Shown: in pieces, positions 7,627 to 16,246 of the stretch
Numbering within the stretch: position 1 is the stretch's first letter
Layout of the letters: the number at the start of each line of letters is the position of its first letter
Source of the DNA: Fimbriimonadaceae bacterium
GTDB lineage: Bacteria; Armatimonadota; UBA10988
DNA: 64,000 nucleotides
NCBI GenBank assembly: GCA_020850355.1
Contig: JADZEX010000041.1
Coordinates: forward strand, 124,001 to 188,000
Direction of reading: 5' to 3'
The notes under the pieces: model-generated
Told to the model about the DNA's origin: nothing
The model's input: only the letters and a program-made list of their open reading frames with translations
Database searches by the model: none
Program-made: the position numbers and the translations under genes

Positions 7627-9732
7627 TCAACGCAGCAGCACCTGGTAGAGATTCGTGAAGCTGTCGGTCCAGAGGATCGGCGCCGCACCGTCCGGCCAGG
7701 GCGTCACCCGCCGGCGGACCTCTGGGTCGTTCAGGAAGGCCGAGTTGCTGGTCGCCACCACCCAGCGGCTGTTGAAGGTGCCGCTGGCGGGGTCGCCGGG
7801 CACGTTGAAGTAGAGGGCTTCCTTGCCGTGCTGCAGCGCCAGCTGGCGGATCACCGGCGCGATGTCGAGGTAGCGGTTGGTACACTGCATCGCCAGGATG
7901 CCGTCGGGTTGCAGGTGCTGCCAGTAGAGCGCGGCGCACTCCTGGGTCAGCAGGTGGGTCGGAATCGCATCGCTGGAGAAGGCGTCGGCCACCAGCACGT
8001 CGAAGCGCTGCGCCTCGCCGCGGGCCAACTGCTGTTCCATCACAATCCGACCGTCGCCGATCAGCTCGACCACCTCGGCGCCCCGTTCGCGCGCCCGGTG
8101 CAGCGTCGTGAAGTAGCGCGAGGTCAGCTCGTTGACCAGCGGGTTGATTTCGTAGAACACCAGGGAGTCCTGGCGCTGCGCGTAGACCGCCAGGGTGCCG
8201 GCGCCGAGGCCGATCACCCCCAGCCGCAAGGGCCGCTGGCCGCGCCGCGGGTGCCGCGTGATGGCCGTGCCGACACCGCTCTGGGGGCCAAAGTAGGCGG
8301 TCGGCCAGTCCTGCCTGGTGGGGTCCAGGAACTGGTAGCCGTGGCGGGTCTGGCCGTGACACAGGATGTGCTGCCGCTGCAACGGGTCGTCGCGATACTC
8401 GTCGAGCACCTGCAGCGTGCCGTAGAAGTTGCGCACGGCGGCGATGGAGTTGAGCTGGCTGCCACGCACGTTGGTCAGCAGGCCGTCGGCCAGGAACCAC
8501 AGCCCGACCAGCCCCACCAGCCCGAACAGCGCGGCGTTGGCGCGGCCCACCGGAGTCAGCGTCGGCCAGGTGGTCCGGCGGCGCTGCCAGCCGTCGCGCG
8601 CAGCGAGGGCGGCCAGCAGCAAGCTGATCAGCCAAGCGCCGAGGTGTAACTCCCAGTAGCCGCGGAAGATCCGCGGGGCCACCAGCGCCACGGCCACGCC
8701 GCCCAACGCGCCGCCGGCCGAGACCAGCAGGTAGAACAACGTCAGGTGCCGCGGCGCCGGCTTGAGCTTCACCAGTTCACCATGGCAGACCATGCAGCAG
8801 GTGAACGTGAGGCCGCAATAGAGGGCGATCTGGGTGGTGAGCGACAACGCCGTGCGGTTGAGCAGCGCCTGCAGCAGACCGACCATCGAGAGCGCCAGCA
8901 GCAGCCCCCAAACCCGCCGGTCGTAGAACCGCTCATACTCGAAGCAGAGGATGAAGCTGAGCAGGTAGAGGCTGAGCGGAGCGACCCACAGGAACGGCAC
9001 CACCGCAACGTCCTGGCACATGTGGTTGGTCACTGCCAGCAGCATCAGCGAGCCGCCGCCGCTGAGCAGCAGCCAGAGCAGCAGCCGCCCCGCGGTTGGG
9101 CGCGGGCTGTCCGCCGCGGTGGCCGTCCCGTCCGGCAGAGGCTCGCTGAGCGCCGTGCGGCGCAGCCCGATCGCCACCGCACCGCAGCTCAGCACGAACA
9201 GCAGGTAGGTGCCGCTCCACAGCCAGACCTGCGTCGGCAGCCGCAGATAACGCTCGAAGAGCACCGGATAGGTCAGCAGCGCCAGCAAGGAGCCGATGTT
9301 GCTGAGCGCGTACAACCGGTAGGGCGATTGGCCCGAGTTGGCTCGTGCAAACCAGCCCTGCAGCAACGGACCAGTGGTCGACAACAGCAGGTAGGGCAGC
9401 CCGACCGTGGCCGCCAGCAGACCCAGGATGCGGCCGACGGGGTTGGCCGCGTCGACTGGCTTCCAGGCTTCCGACGGGATGATCGGCATCGTCGCCGCGG
9501 CCAGCAGCAGCAGCCCCAGATGCACGCCGCCCTGCTGCCGTGGCCGCAAGCGGCTGACCACCAGATGGGCGTAGGCGTAGCCCCCCAGCAGGGCGAGTTG
9601 GAAGAACAGCAGGCAGGTGGTCCAGACCCCGGGCGTGCCGCCGAACCAGGGCAGGATGTACTTGCCGATCAGCGGCTGCACCTGGAACAGCAGGAACGCG
9701 CTGAGGAAGATGGTCACCGCATACAACGCCAC
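7627..9732 (-). CDS. Fused membrane protein/spermidine synthase-like protein
   Basis: The 701-residue product joins an N-terminal membrane domain (about 1-420, at least ten hydrophobic segments; start MALYAVTIFLSAFLLFQVQPLIGKY is typical of the fused MFS/spermidine synthase family) to a Rossmann domain. In the latter, residues about 500-640 carry the nucleotide-loop GVIGLGAGTLA (G508-G512), the acidic strand-end FYEINP (Glu528) and VADAFSSDAIPTHL. The family resembles polyamine aminopropyltransferases, but its substrate is generally not established. The start is GTG with a GAGGAG Shine-Dalgarno at 6 bases. It lies 43 bases downstream of the SGNH gene and is likely cotranscribed with it. Confidence 0.88.
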   Translation of the reverse strand: MALYAVTIFLSAFLLFQVQPLIGKYILPWFGGTPGVWTTCLLFFQLALLGGYAYAHLVVSRLRPRQQGGVHLGLLLLAAATMPIIPSEAWKPVDAANPVGRILGLLAATVGLPYLLLSTTGPLLQGWFARANSGQSPYRLYALSNIGSLLALLTYPVLFERYLRLPTQVWLWSGTYLLFVLSCGAVAIGLRRTALSEPLPDGTATAADSPRPTAGRLLLWLLLSGGGSLMLLAVTNHMCQDVAVVPFLWVAPLSLYLLSFILCFEYERFYDRRVWGLLLALSMVGLLQALLNRTALSLTTQIALYCGLTFTCCMVCHGELVKLKPAPRHLTLFYLLVSAGGALGGVAVALVAPRIFRGYWELHLGAWLISLLLAALAARDGWQRRRTTWPTLTPVGRANAALFGLVGLVGLWFLADGLLTNVRGSQLNSIAAVRNFYGTLQVLDEYRDDPLQRQHILCHGQTRHGYQFLDPTRQDWPTAYFGPQSGVGTAITRHPRRGQRPLRLGVIGLGAGTLAVYAQRQDSLVFYEINPLVNELTSRYFTTLHRARERGAEVVELIGDGRIVMEQQLARGEAQRFDVLVADAFSSDAIPTHLLTQECAALYWQHLQPDGILAMQCTNRYLDIAPVIRQLALQHGKEALYFNVPGDPASGTFNSRWVVATSNSAFLNDPEVRRRVTPWPDGAAPILWTDSFTNLYQVLLR

Positions 9733-9775
9733 GTCGGGCTCCTCGCCGCACGCGGCCTAGTATGGCGCCAGGCCC

Positions 9776-11323
9776 TTACGGCGACGCTAACGACCGCAGC
9801 ACCGCCAGCGCCACCAGGCGGTTGCCGGCCACCGTCAGGTGGACGCCGTCGGGCCAGAACAGCTCGGCTCGCGCGGCGTGTTGCCGGGTCGGCGTGTAGA
9901 CATCGAGCCAGCGGCAGGCGGTCTCTTGGGCCACCGCCGCTGCGGCGCGGTTGTAGGTCTCCAGCACCTCCGGCTTGCCGAACAAGCTGGCCCCGCGCCC
10001 CGCCGCCACCGTCTTCGCGGCGTTGGCTTCGCAGACTTCGAACAGCGACGCGGTGCTGGAGAGCAAGGTGATCTGCGCCGCGCCGGCCGCCCGCAGCGTC
10101 GGCACCACGGCCCGCAGCCCGGCTTCGAAGTCGGGCAGGCTGACATACGGGTCGCGGTAACCCGAGCCGCTAGAGAGCTTCGTGTCGTTGTGCCCGACGA
10201 AGACGTAAGCCCGCGTCGGTGGCGTCGCGAAGAGGTCGCGATAGTCGGCCAGCCGGTGGACGGTCGGCTCGCCGGCCAGCCGCTGCCGGATCCGCACGAT
10301 GGTGTCACCGCCGATGCCGGCATTCTGCACGCTGACCGCCGGGCCGTGGGCGCGTTGCAGCCAGTAGCCGACCATGTCGACGTAGTTGCGGCCCCGTAGG
10401 AAGTCCGTCAGGCTGTCCCCCAGGAACAGCAGGTGCGCCGGGCGCTCGGCCAGCCTGGCGGCCGCGGCGGCGGCTTCGAAGGCGGCGTACTCGCCTGGCT
10501 CGACGACGTCGACGAAGCTGCTGGCGACGGCGCCGAGGTCGCCATCGACGACGTCGACCCGCTGCAGGCCGAGCGCCGTGGCGGCCACGCGGACGGTCGC
10601 CGCACCAGCGGTGAGGGCCAGCGGCTGGCCCGTCGGCACCGCCGTCTCGGTGGCCCCGGCCGGGTTGGAGGGACTCTGCAGCAGCAGCACCTGCGAACTG
10701 CCGGCGGCGGCGACTCGCAACTCGGCGGTCTGCCCCGCTGGCAGCATCTGGTAGCCAGGCTGCAGGGCGACGCTGCCTGCGCGGCGGCGCACCACGGCGA
10801 ACGAGCCGTCGTCGATCCGGGCCGCGGTGTCCAGACCCTCGACCTGGTAGGCCAGCGCAACGGTCCGCACGTCGGGCTGCTCGACGAGGTACTCCAGCAC
10901 CACCTCGCGCCAGTCGGCGCTGAGCGGCTGGGGATCCTGCCAGAGGTAGCTGTAGGCGGCGCTGCCGGTCTGGCCGGCGTGGTAGCGGATGATCGCCAGC
11001 TTGAAGGTCCCCTGGCCCTGCACCCAGGCGGCGAAGCGGTAACGCAGACCGGGCTGCACCGCCGTCTGGCTGCCCAACAGGCGGCCCCAGTGCTTGCCGT
11101 CCTGGGTGGCAGCCCGCAGCTCGAGCGCCGCCTGGCCGCTGTGGGCCTGCGCCGCGGGCAGCCGGAGTGCGCTGCCGATCCAGTACGAGGGGACCTGCCA
11201 GCCGGCGGCGGCGACCCCCTCGGCGACGCTCTCGAAGCCCGGATTGCGGAGCAGGTTGTCCTGCCCCGTCGCGACGCGCAGGCAGAGCAGCAGGCCGAGC
11301 AGCGCGTGGGTCTGACGCATCAT
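9776..11323 (-). CDS. Exported SGNH/GDSL hydrolase with N-terminal carbohydrate-binding-like domain
   Basis: The 515-residue product has a signal peptide (MMRQTHALLGLLLCLRVATG). A CBM-like jelly roll follows (about 22-180; DNLLRNPGFESV...GWQVPSYW), then a linker/Ig-like region and a C-terminal SGNH esterase domain (about 295-515). All four SGNH blocks are present: LGDSLTD (nucleophile Ser304), NAGIGGD, GHND and WPDGVH. It is probably an extracellular carbohydrate esterase or lipase; the substrate cannot be read. The start overlaps the stop of the upstream M14 peptidase gene (ATGA), with a GAGG Shine-Dalgarno inside that gene's end. Confidence 0.9.
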   Translation of the reverse strand: MMRQTHALLGLLLCLRVATGQDNLLRNPGFESVAEGVAAAGWQVPSYWIGSALRLPAAQAHSGQAALELRAATQDGKHWGRLLGSQTAVQPGLRYRFAAWVQGQGTFKLAIIRYHAGQTGSAAYSYLWQDPQPLSADWREVVLEYLVEQPDVRTVALAYQVEGLDTAARIDDGSFAVVRRRAGSVALQPGYQMLPAGQTAELRVAAAGSSQVLLLQSPSNPAGATETAVPTGQPLALTAGAATVRVAATALGLQRVDVVDGDLGAVASSFVDVVEPGEYAAFEAAAAAARLAERPAHLLFLGDSLTDFLRGRNYVDMVGYWLQRAHGPAVSVQNAGIGGDTIVRIRQRLAGEPTVHRLADYRDLFATPPTRAYVFVGHNDTKLSSGSGYRDPYVSLPDFEAGLRAVVPTLRAAGAAQITLLSSTASLFEVCEANAAKTVAAGRGASLFGKPEVLETYNRAAAAVAQETACRWLDVYTPTRQHAARAELFWPDGVHLTVAGNRLVALAVLRSLASP

Positions 11324-12540
11324 CGTGCCCTCGGCCGGGTGCCGCGGTAGAACGCCGCGAGGCTCTGCAGAATGGCCACCCCGCTGGCCTCGTTGGCTTC
11401 CTGAGTGTCGATCTGGCCGGCGCCTTCGCAGAGGATCGTGGTGATCCCAAACTGTTCGTGCGGGCCAGCGGTCCAGGTCACCGCGCCGAGGTTGCCTGGC
11501 TTGTCGAGCGCCAGGGGTTTCACCAGCTTCCGCGGGTCCAACCCAACGAGCAGGTCGCGCCAGGCGGTCCAGGGGCCGACCGCTCGCTCGAACTCCGGTC
11601 CGCGGGTCAGCAGCGGCTCGACCACCCCACCCCAGGTGTGCATCGACCAGAGCGTGGTCACCGGCGCCGGGCTGGCCATTAGGGCTTCCAGGTCGCGCTG
11701 CACCAGCATCGCCTCGAGGGCCTGCTCGGCCGAGGAGCCGGCGGCGCGGTAGGAGCGGTTCATATCGACGCCCTGCGCGTTGACGCGGTACCAGCCCTGG
11801 CTCGGCGCGTCGGGGCTGGTGAAGAACACGAAGTGGCAGATGCTGCGCCGCCGCAGATCGGTGCCGGCCGGGCTGAGCAGCCAGTCGAGCATGCCGACCA
11901 TTCGCCACTGCGCGTTGTGCTCGCCGGGGTGCTGATTGTAGAAAGCGTGCACCCAACGCTCTGCCGGCGGCACCTCGCCGGCCTCGGCGACCTCCAGGCG
12001 TCGCAACGGCCGGCCGCCCAGCGACTGGCCGAGGTCGACCACCCGCACCGCCGGGTGTTGCCGCCAGGCGGCGGTCCGCCGCTCGCTCTCCTCGAAGCTG
12101 AACGGCACCTGGTGGCCCACGACGACGCGGTCGGCAGTGAACTCGGGGAACTCCAGCGTGTCCTGCAACGGCGAGTCGCGGTAGCCGCGCTGCCAATGCA
12201 CCGGCTGCCAGGAGCGCTCGTCGTAACTGTACGAGGCATGGTACTCGTTGAGCGCCATGCCACGACCGCTCGGGAAGCGCACCTCGAGGTGTAGCCGATG
12301 GCCCAGCGCGTGCTGTCGGATCGTGAACTGCAGCTTGTTGCACCACTCCGGATGCTGCGGCGCGGCGCCGAGTTGGACCGCGAAGTGGTCCGGCCCGAGC
12401 CGCTGGATGGCGGTCCCGGCGCTGCCCAACGGGCCGCGGAAGTCGAAGTCGTCAACGGTCAGCTCGGCCGGCGCCGCGCCGAGCAGCAAGGGGGCCAGGA
12501 GACTCCACACTGCCGTGCTCCGCCTGCTACGATAGCACAT
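11320..12540 (-). CDS. Exported M14 family zinc carboxypeptidase (cytosolic-carboxypeptidase-like)
   Basis: The 406-residue product has a hydrophobic N-terminus (VWSLLAPLLLGAAPA, about 11-25), likely a signal peptide. A beta domain follows (about 30-160) like the N-domain of cytosolic-carboxypeptidase (AGBL) relatives, then a metallocarboxypeptidase domain. Zinc ligands are His204-x-x-Glu207 (QHPGEHNAQW) and His301 (MHTWGG), and the catalytic Glu372 sits in TILCEGAG. It should remove C-terminal residues from peptides. ATG at 12540 lacks a good Shine-Dalgarno, and a GTG ten codons later is also possible. It is the first gene of a run that continues to 6947. Confidence 0.88.
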   Translation of the reverse strand: MCYRSRRSTAVWSLLAPLLLGAAPAELTVDDFDFRGPLGSAGTAIQRLGPDHFAVQLGAAPQHPEWCNKLQFTIRQHALGHRLHLEVRFPSGRGMALNEYHASYSYDERSWQPVHWQRGYRDSPLQDTLEFPEFTADRVVVGHQVPFSFEESERRTAAWRQHPAVRVVDLGQSLGGRPLRRLEVAEAGEVPPAERWVHAFYNQHPGEHNAQWRMVGMLDWLLSPAGTDLRRRSICHFVFFTSPDAPSQGWYRVNAQGVDMNRSYRAAGSSAEQALEAMLVQRDLEALMASPAPVTTLWSMHTWGGVVEPLLTRGPEFERAVGPWTAWRDLLVGLDPRKLVKPLALDKPGNLGAVTWTAGPHEQFGITTILCEGAGQIDTQEANEASGVAILQSLAAFYRGTRPRAR

Positions 12541-12557
12541 CGCGCGGCGGGCGACGA

Positions 12558-12587
12558 TTGACGAGGCCCGGCCGCGGCGGCTATACT
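12558..12587 (+). promoter_or_regulatory. Sigma70-type promoter for the C45-like gene
   Basis: -35 TTGACG, an 18-base spacer and -10 TATACT end 22 bases before the ATG at 12610. A GGTGGAG ribosome-binding site lies between. This is one of the closest consensus matches in the window. Confidence 0.8.
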
Positions 12588-12609
12588 CGCCGGGCGGTGG
12601 AGCCGCTCG

Positions 12610-13827
12610 ATGCCTGACTCCCCGGCCCCAGAGCCGCCGCGGCCCGACCGTCGCGGCCTGGTCTCGTCGCTGATTCTGCTGCTGTTGGCCGCCGCGCTGG
12701 TCAACGGCGTGCTCCGTCGCGCCCAGCACCAGCCCCGCCCCGGGGTCGGTCAGCCGCCCGCCGCCAGTCCCGCCGCAGCCCCCGCGGAGCCGTTGCGCAA
12801 CCTGTTCTTGAACGGCTCCCCGCTGGCGATGGGCCGGACCTACGGCAGCACCTGCAAGACCGCGATTCTGGCTTCCTGGGCTGCTGCCGAGCAGGCCTGG
12901 GAGCGGGCTGGCTGCGGTCCGACGGAGCGCGCGACCGCGGTCGCCGCACTGCAACGCCAGCTGCCACAGACGACCGTCGACCTGCTGGCTGGCCTGGCCG
13001 CCGGCAGTGGCTTGGAGCCGGCGCAGGTGCTCGCGCTACAGGCCTGGCCGGAGCTGCAACTGCGGCAGACGAGTTGTGCCTTTGCGGCGGCGCCGCCGGC
13101 GACGCGGGACCAGGAACTGTTGACCGGCACCGCCTTCCAGGCTCCGCCGCTGGGCAGTGACAGCCCGGAGCCGCTGCTGCTGACGGTTCGTGAAGAGGGC
13201 ATGACCGCCTACTGCGGCCTGACCTGGCCCGGCCTGGTGGCCCCGCTGGCCGGGCTCAACCAGCAGGGCCTGACGGTGGCGCTGCTGGCAGCCGACGACC
13301 CGGCGGCGGCCCCGGCGGGCGTGCCGGCGGTGATTCTGGCGCGGCGGCTGCTGCAGGAAGCCGGCGACCTGAAGGCCGCGACGGCCCTGCTCGGGCAACG
13401 GTCCAGTCCGGCCGCGGTCAGCTTCGTGCTGGGCCAGGCCCACCCCCAGCCGGCCGCGCTGGTCTGGGAGCAGCGGGGCCAGCGCCACGCCGAGCGCCCG
13501 CTCGAACGTGGTGTGGTGGTCGTCACGAACCACCTCCGGGCGGTCCGCGAGAAGCCCCTCGAGGGCACCGGCGCCGGGGTCTGCCGGCGCTACGATCTGC
13601 TCCGCAGTTGGCTCTTGGACCATGCCGGCGGCCTCAGTCGGCTGTCGCAACCGTTGCAGCAGGCCGGGTGTCTGGGCGAGAGCAACACCTGGCAGATCCA
13701 GCTCGAACCCGGCGTGCAACGGTTGGAGGTGGGGCGCAGCGTGGCCGGGCAGGCAACTCCCAGCATGTCCTATGTTTGGCAGCCGGCCGCCGGCGCGCCG
13801 CGGGCGGCGACCGGCACGACGCCATGA
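12610..13827 (+). CDS. Membrane-anchored C45/acyltransferase-like Ntn hydrolase
   Basis: The 405-residue product starts with a proline-rich cytoplasmic tail, one transmembrane anchor (about 17-33, LVSSLILLLLAAALVNG) and an Ala/Pro linker. The rest resembles peptidase family C45 and the isopenicillin N acyltransferase group. These are Ntn hydrolases whose nucleophilic Cys follows a conserved helix. The candidate nucleophile is Cys156 (RQTSCAFAA), followed by the ELLTGTAFQ strand, and later strands are GLNQQGLTVALLA and VVVTNH. If self-cleavage occurred before Cys156 it would release the catalytic domain from the anchor; this is inference. It is coupled to the next gene by an ATGA overlap. Confidence 0.65.
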   Translation: MPDSPAPEPPRPDRRGLVSSLILLLLAAALVNGVLRRAQHQPRPGVGQPPAASPAAAPAEPLRNLFLNGSPLAMGRTYGSTCKTAILASWAAAEQAWERAGCGPTERATAVAALQRQLPQTTVDLLAGLAAGSGLEPAQVLALQAWPELQLRQTSCAFAAAPPATRDQELLTGTAFQAPPLGSDSPEPLLLTVREEGMTAYCGLTWPGLVAPLAGLNQQGLTVALLAADDPAAAPAGVPAVILARRLLQEAGDLKAATALLGQRSSPAAVSFVLGQAHPQPAALVWEQRGQRHAERPLERGVVVVTNHLRAVREKPLEGTGAGVCRRYDLLRSWLLDHAGGLSRLSQPLQQAGCLGESNTWQIQLEPGVQRLEVGRSVAGQATPSMSYVWQPAAGAPRAATGTTP

Positions 13828-15023
13828 GCTGGCTCGACGGGGGCCTGGCGCTGGCTGGCTTGCTGGCCGCCGGCGGCTTGACGCTGGCCGAAGTTGCCGG
13901 TTACCGGGACAGTCGAGTGGTCCGCCCGCACGCTCTGATCTTGCGGCGCGCCCCACTGCGGGCGCTGGCCCTGGCGCTGGTGGCGATCCACCTGCAACGC
14001 CTGCTGCTGACGGCTTCGTTGGCGGTGCGGCATGACCTGGACGTCTTCCTGCTGCGCCGCCCGCTGCCCGCCAGCGCGCCAGATCTGGGCTGGACCTGGC
14101 TGTTGGTGCGGCTGGGGTGCAGCCTGCTGTTGGCCGCCCTGACTCTGCCGCGGGCGGCCGGCGCGGCGCTCTTGAGCGGGGTCGCCTGGGCGCTGCCCAG
14201 CGCCGCGCTCGCCGCGGCCTGGCTGCTGCCGCTGCGTGACGGTCACGGGCGGCTGGGACTGCTGTTGGCCAGCGCGGTGGCGCTACCCGCCGCGCTGTTG
14301 GCGAACCGCCTCTGGCGGACCTGCCTGTCGGCGCGCGACGCCGAGCCAGAGCTGCTGGCGACCGCCCTCAACCGTCTGTCGCGGCGCCTGCTGGTGGTGC
14401 TGCTGCCGGCCGGGGTCTGGCTGCTGCGGCCGGTCTGGCAGTCGGCCTGGCTGCCCGCGACGATCGCCGCGCTGACCACCGCGGTCGCCCTCGGCGCAAG
14501 TTGGCGCGTGGTCCGCCGCGCCTGGCAGCGCGGCGGCGGCGAACGCGGCGAGCTGGCCCGCTTCGTCTGGGGCGCCGGCCGGCGGGTCGCCTGGCGCTAC
14601 CTGACCGTGGTGGCGCTGATCCTGCACTGGGGCCTGCTGGGCAGCCTGCTGCCCGCGGCCGCCGCGGGGGCGCAAGCGGCCCAACAAGACATCACCCGCT
14701 GGCCGCAGCTCCTGACCGGCCGCGCCGAGCCGACCAGCGGGGACTGGGAACGCGCCGCGCTGCGGCTGGCCGAGTTGCGCCGCCGCTACGCCCCGCACCC
14801 CTGGTGCGGGCAATGGATGTTGCTGGAAGCCTGGATCCAGGGCTGGCGGCTGCACCGCAGCCAGACCACGCGCCTGCTGCTCAGCGAGGCCAGCCACCAG
14901 TACCGCCGGGCCCCGGCGGTGCCGCCCCCAGGCTGGCCGGCCGGCCGGCGGGTCGGCGAGCTGGCGGCCGCCGCGTTGCGGCAGTGGGGCGAGGTGCTCG
15001 AGCCCGGCGCCGGCCCGGCCTGA
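13824..15023 (+). CDS. Integral membrane protein (unknown)
   Basis: I do not recognise a family. The 399-residue product is very Leu/Ala/Arg-rich, with about eight to nine hydrophobic segments. The first two are at about 5-20 and 45-65, and others include LVRLGCSLLLAALTL, LLSGVAWALPSAALAAAWLL and VVALILHWGLLGSLL. A soluble C-terminal stretch of about 110 residues contains Trp/Arg motifs (PHPWCGQWMLLEAWIQGWRLHRSQ). No transporter signature or catalytic motif is visible. The ATGA overlap with the C45-like gene suggests the two act together, perhaps with the membrane protein as partner or host of the anchored hydrolase. Confidence 0.6.
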   Translation: MSWLDGGLALAGLLAAGGLTLAEVAGYRDSRVVRPHALILRRAPLRALALALVAIHLQRLLLTASLAVRHDLDVFLLRRPLPASAPDLGWTWLLVRLGCSLLLAALTLPRAAGAALLSGVAWALPSAALAAAWLLPLRDGHGRLGLLLASAVALPAALLANRLWRTCLSARDAEPELLATALNRLSRRLLVVLLPAGVWLLRPVWQSAWLPATIAALTTAVALGASWRVVRRAWQRGGGERGELARFVWGAGRRVAWRYLTVVALILHWGLLGSLLPAAAAGAQAAQQDITRWPQLLTGRAEPTSGDWERAALRLAELRRRYAPHPWCGQWMLLEAWIQGWRLHRSQTTRLLLSEASHQYRRAPAVPPPGWPAGRRVGELAAAALRQWGEVLEPGAGPA

Positions 15024-15030
15024 ACCCGGC

Positions 15031-16200
15031 TCAGCCGCGGTCGGGCAACGGGCAGCCGGCCTCGCATGGCCGGTCCGCCAGCTCCGCCACCCCGGCCAGG
15101 ATCACCTCCCGCGCCGCGCGCAGCTCGTGGAGCGACGTGTCGGGTCCCATCGAGAGCCGGATAGTGCCCCGCAGGGCAGGCTCGTCCAGGCCAATCGCCT
15201 CCAGCACTTCGCTGCGGCGGCCGGCGCAGCAAGCGCTGCCCGGCGAGACCGCGACGCCGTGCCGGCCGAGCCACTCGACCAGCGCGGTCGCCTCGATCCC
15301 GCGGAAGGCCAGCGAGACGGTGTTGGCCAGCGTCGCCGTGCCGTGGCCGTTGACCCGCGCGAGGGGCAGTCGCTCGGCGATCTCCAGCAGCTCCGGCCGC
15401 AGCAGCAGCCAGCGCTGCTGCACCTGCGGTTGCCGGGCCACGGCGCGCTCGGCGGCCAGGGCGCAGCCGACGGCGCCAGCGACGTGCTCGGTGCCGCTGC
15501 GCAGCCCGCCCTCCTGCCCGCCGCCGTGCAACAGCGGCGCCAGCTCGCGGCCGCGCCGAACCACCAGCGCCCCGCTGCCCTTCGGGCCGCCCACCTTGTG
15601 GGCCGAGAAGGCCAGGAAGTCGGCCGCCTGGACCGCCTCACCAAGCGGCACCTTGCCGAGGGCCTGGACCGCGTCGACCAGCAACGGCACGCCCGCCCGG
15701 CGGCAGGTCTCGCCGACCGCGGCCACCGGCTGCAGCGTGCCGAGCTCGTTGTTGGCGGCCTGCAAGGCCACCAGGCAGGTCTCGCGACGCAGCGCCGCGG
15801 CGACCGCCGCCGCCGGCACGAGCCCGGTGCGCTGCGGTCGGACGAGCGTCACGTCACACCCGAGCGTCGCCAGCCAGCCGGCACAGCGCCGCACCGCGGC
15901 GTGTTCGACCCCACCGATCACCAGATGCCCGCCGCCGCCGGCCAGAGCTGGCAGGGCGACGGCCTGCAGCACGTGGTTCAGCGCCTCGGTGCCGCCACTG
16001 GTGAAGACCACCTCGCCCGGCGGCACCGCCAGCGCCGCGGCGAACTGCTCGCGCGCCGCTTCGAGGGCCGCCCGGACCGCCCGCGCCGCCGGGTAGCTAC
16101 CGCTCGGGTTGGCGTAGTCGAGCTGCCCAAACCGCGCCATCGCCGAGGCGACGGCCGGGTCCAGCGGGCTGGTGGCATTGTGGTCGAGGTAGACGTCCAA
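15031..16200 (-). CDS. Cysteine desulfurase (NifS/IscS family)
   Basis: This PLP enzyme releases sulfur from cysteine for Fe-S clusters, thiamine or tRNA thiolation. The 389-residue protein has the N-terminal YLDHNATSPLDP, the SGGTEALNH cofactor-phosphate motif, VDAVQALGK, the Schiff-base Lys202 in SAHKVGGPKG and RSGTEHVAG. The mobile-loop catalytic Cys324 is in SPGSACCAG, which is unusual in having a second Cys next to it. The start is TTG with a GAGAG Shine-Dalgarno. It has its own promoter in the short gap behind the nitrilase gene, so it is not strictly dependent on that operon. No iscU or mnmA lies nearby. Confidence 0.95.
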   Translation of the reverse strand: MDVYLDHNATSPLDPAVASAMARFGQLDYANPSGSYPAARAVRAALEAAREQFAAALAVPPGEVVFTSGGTEALNHVLQAVALPALAGGGGHLVIGGVEHAAVRRCAGWLATLGCDVTLVRPQRTGLVPAAAVAAALRRETCLVALQAANNELGTLQPVAAVGETCRRAGVPLLVDAVQALGKVPLGEAVQAADFLAFSAHKVGGPKGSGALVVRRGRELAPLLHGGGQEGGLRSGTEHVAGAVGCALAAERAVARQPQVQQRWLLLRPELLEIAERLPLARVNGHGTATLANTVSLAFRGIEATALVEWLGRHGVAVSPGSACCAGRRSEVLEAIGLDEPALRGTIRLSMGPDTSLHELRAAREVILAGVAELADRPCEAGCPLPDRG

Positions 16201-16217
16201 GCACGCTCTCGCCGGGC

Positions 16218-16246
16218 ATCGTAGCAGCGGCTCCGGTGCGGGTCAA
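16218..16246 (-). promoter_or_regulatory. Sigma70-type promoter for the cysteine desulfurase gene
   Basis: On the minus strand: -35 TTGACC, a 17-base spacer and -10 TACGAT. The -35 overlaps the stop codon of the upstream nitrilase-like gene. The leader to the TTG start would be about 10 bases. Confidence 0.65.
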
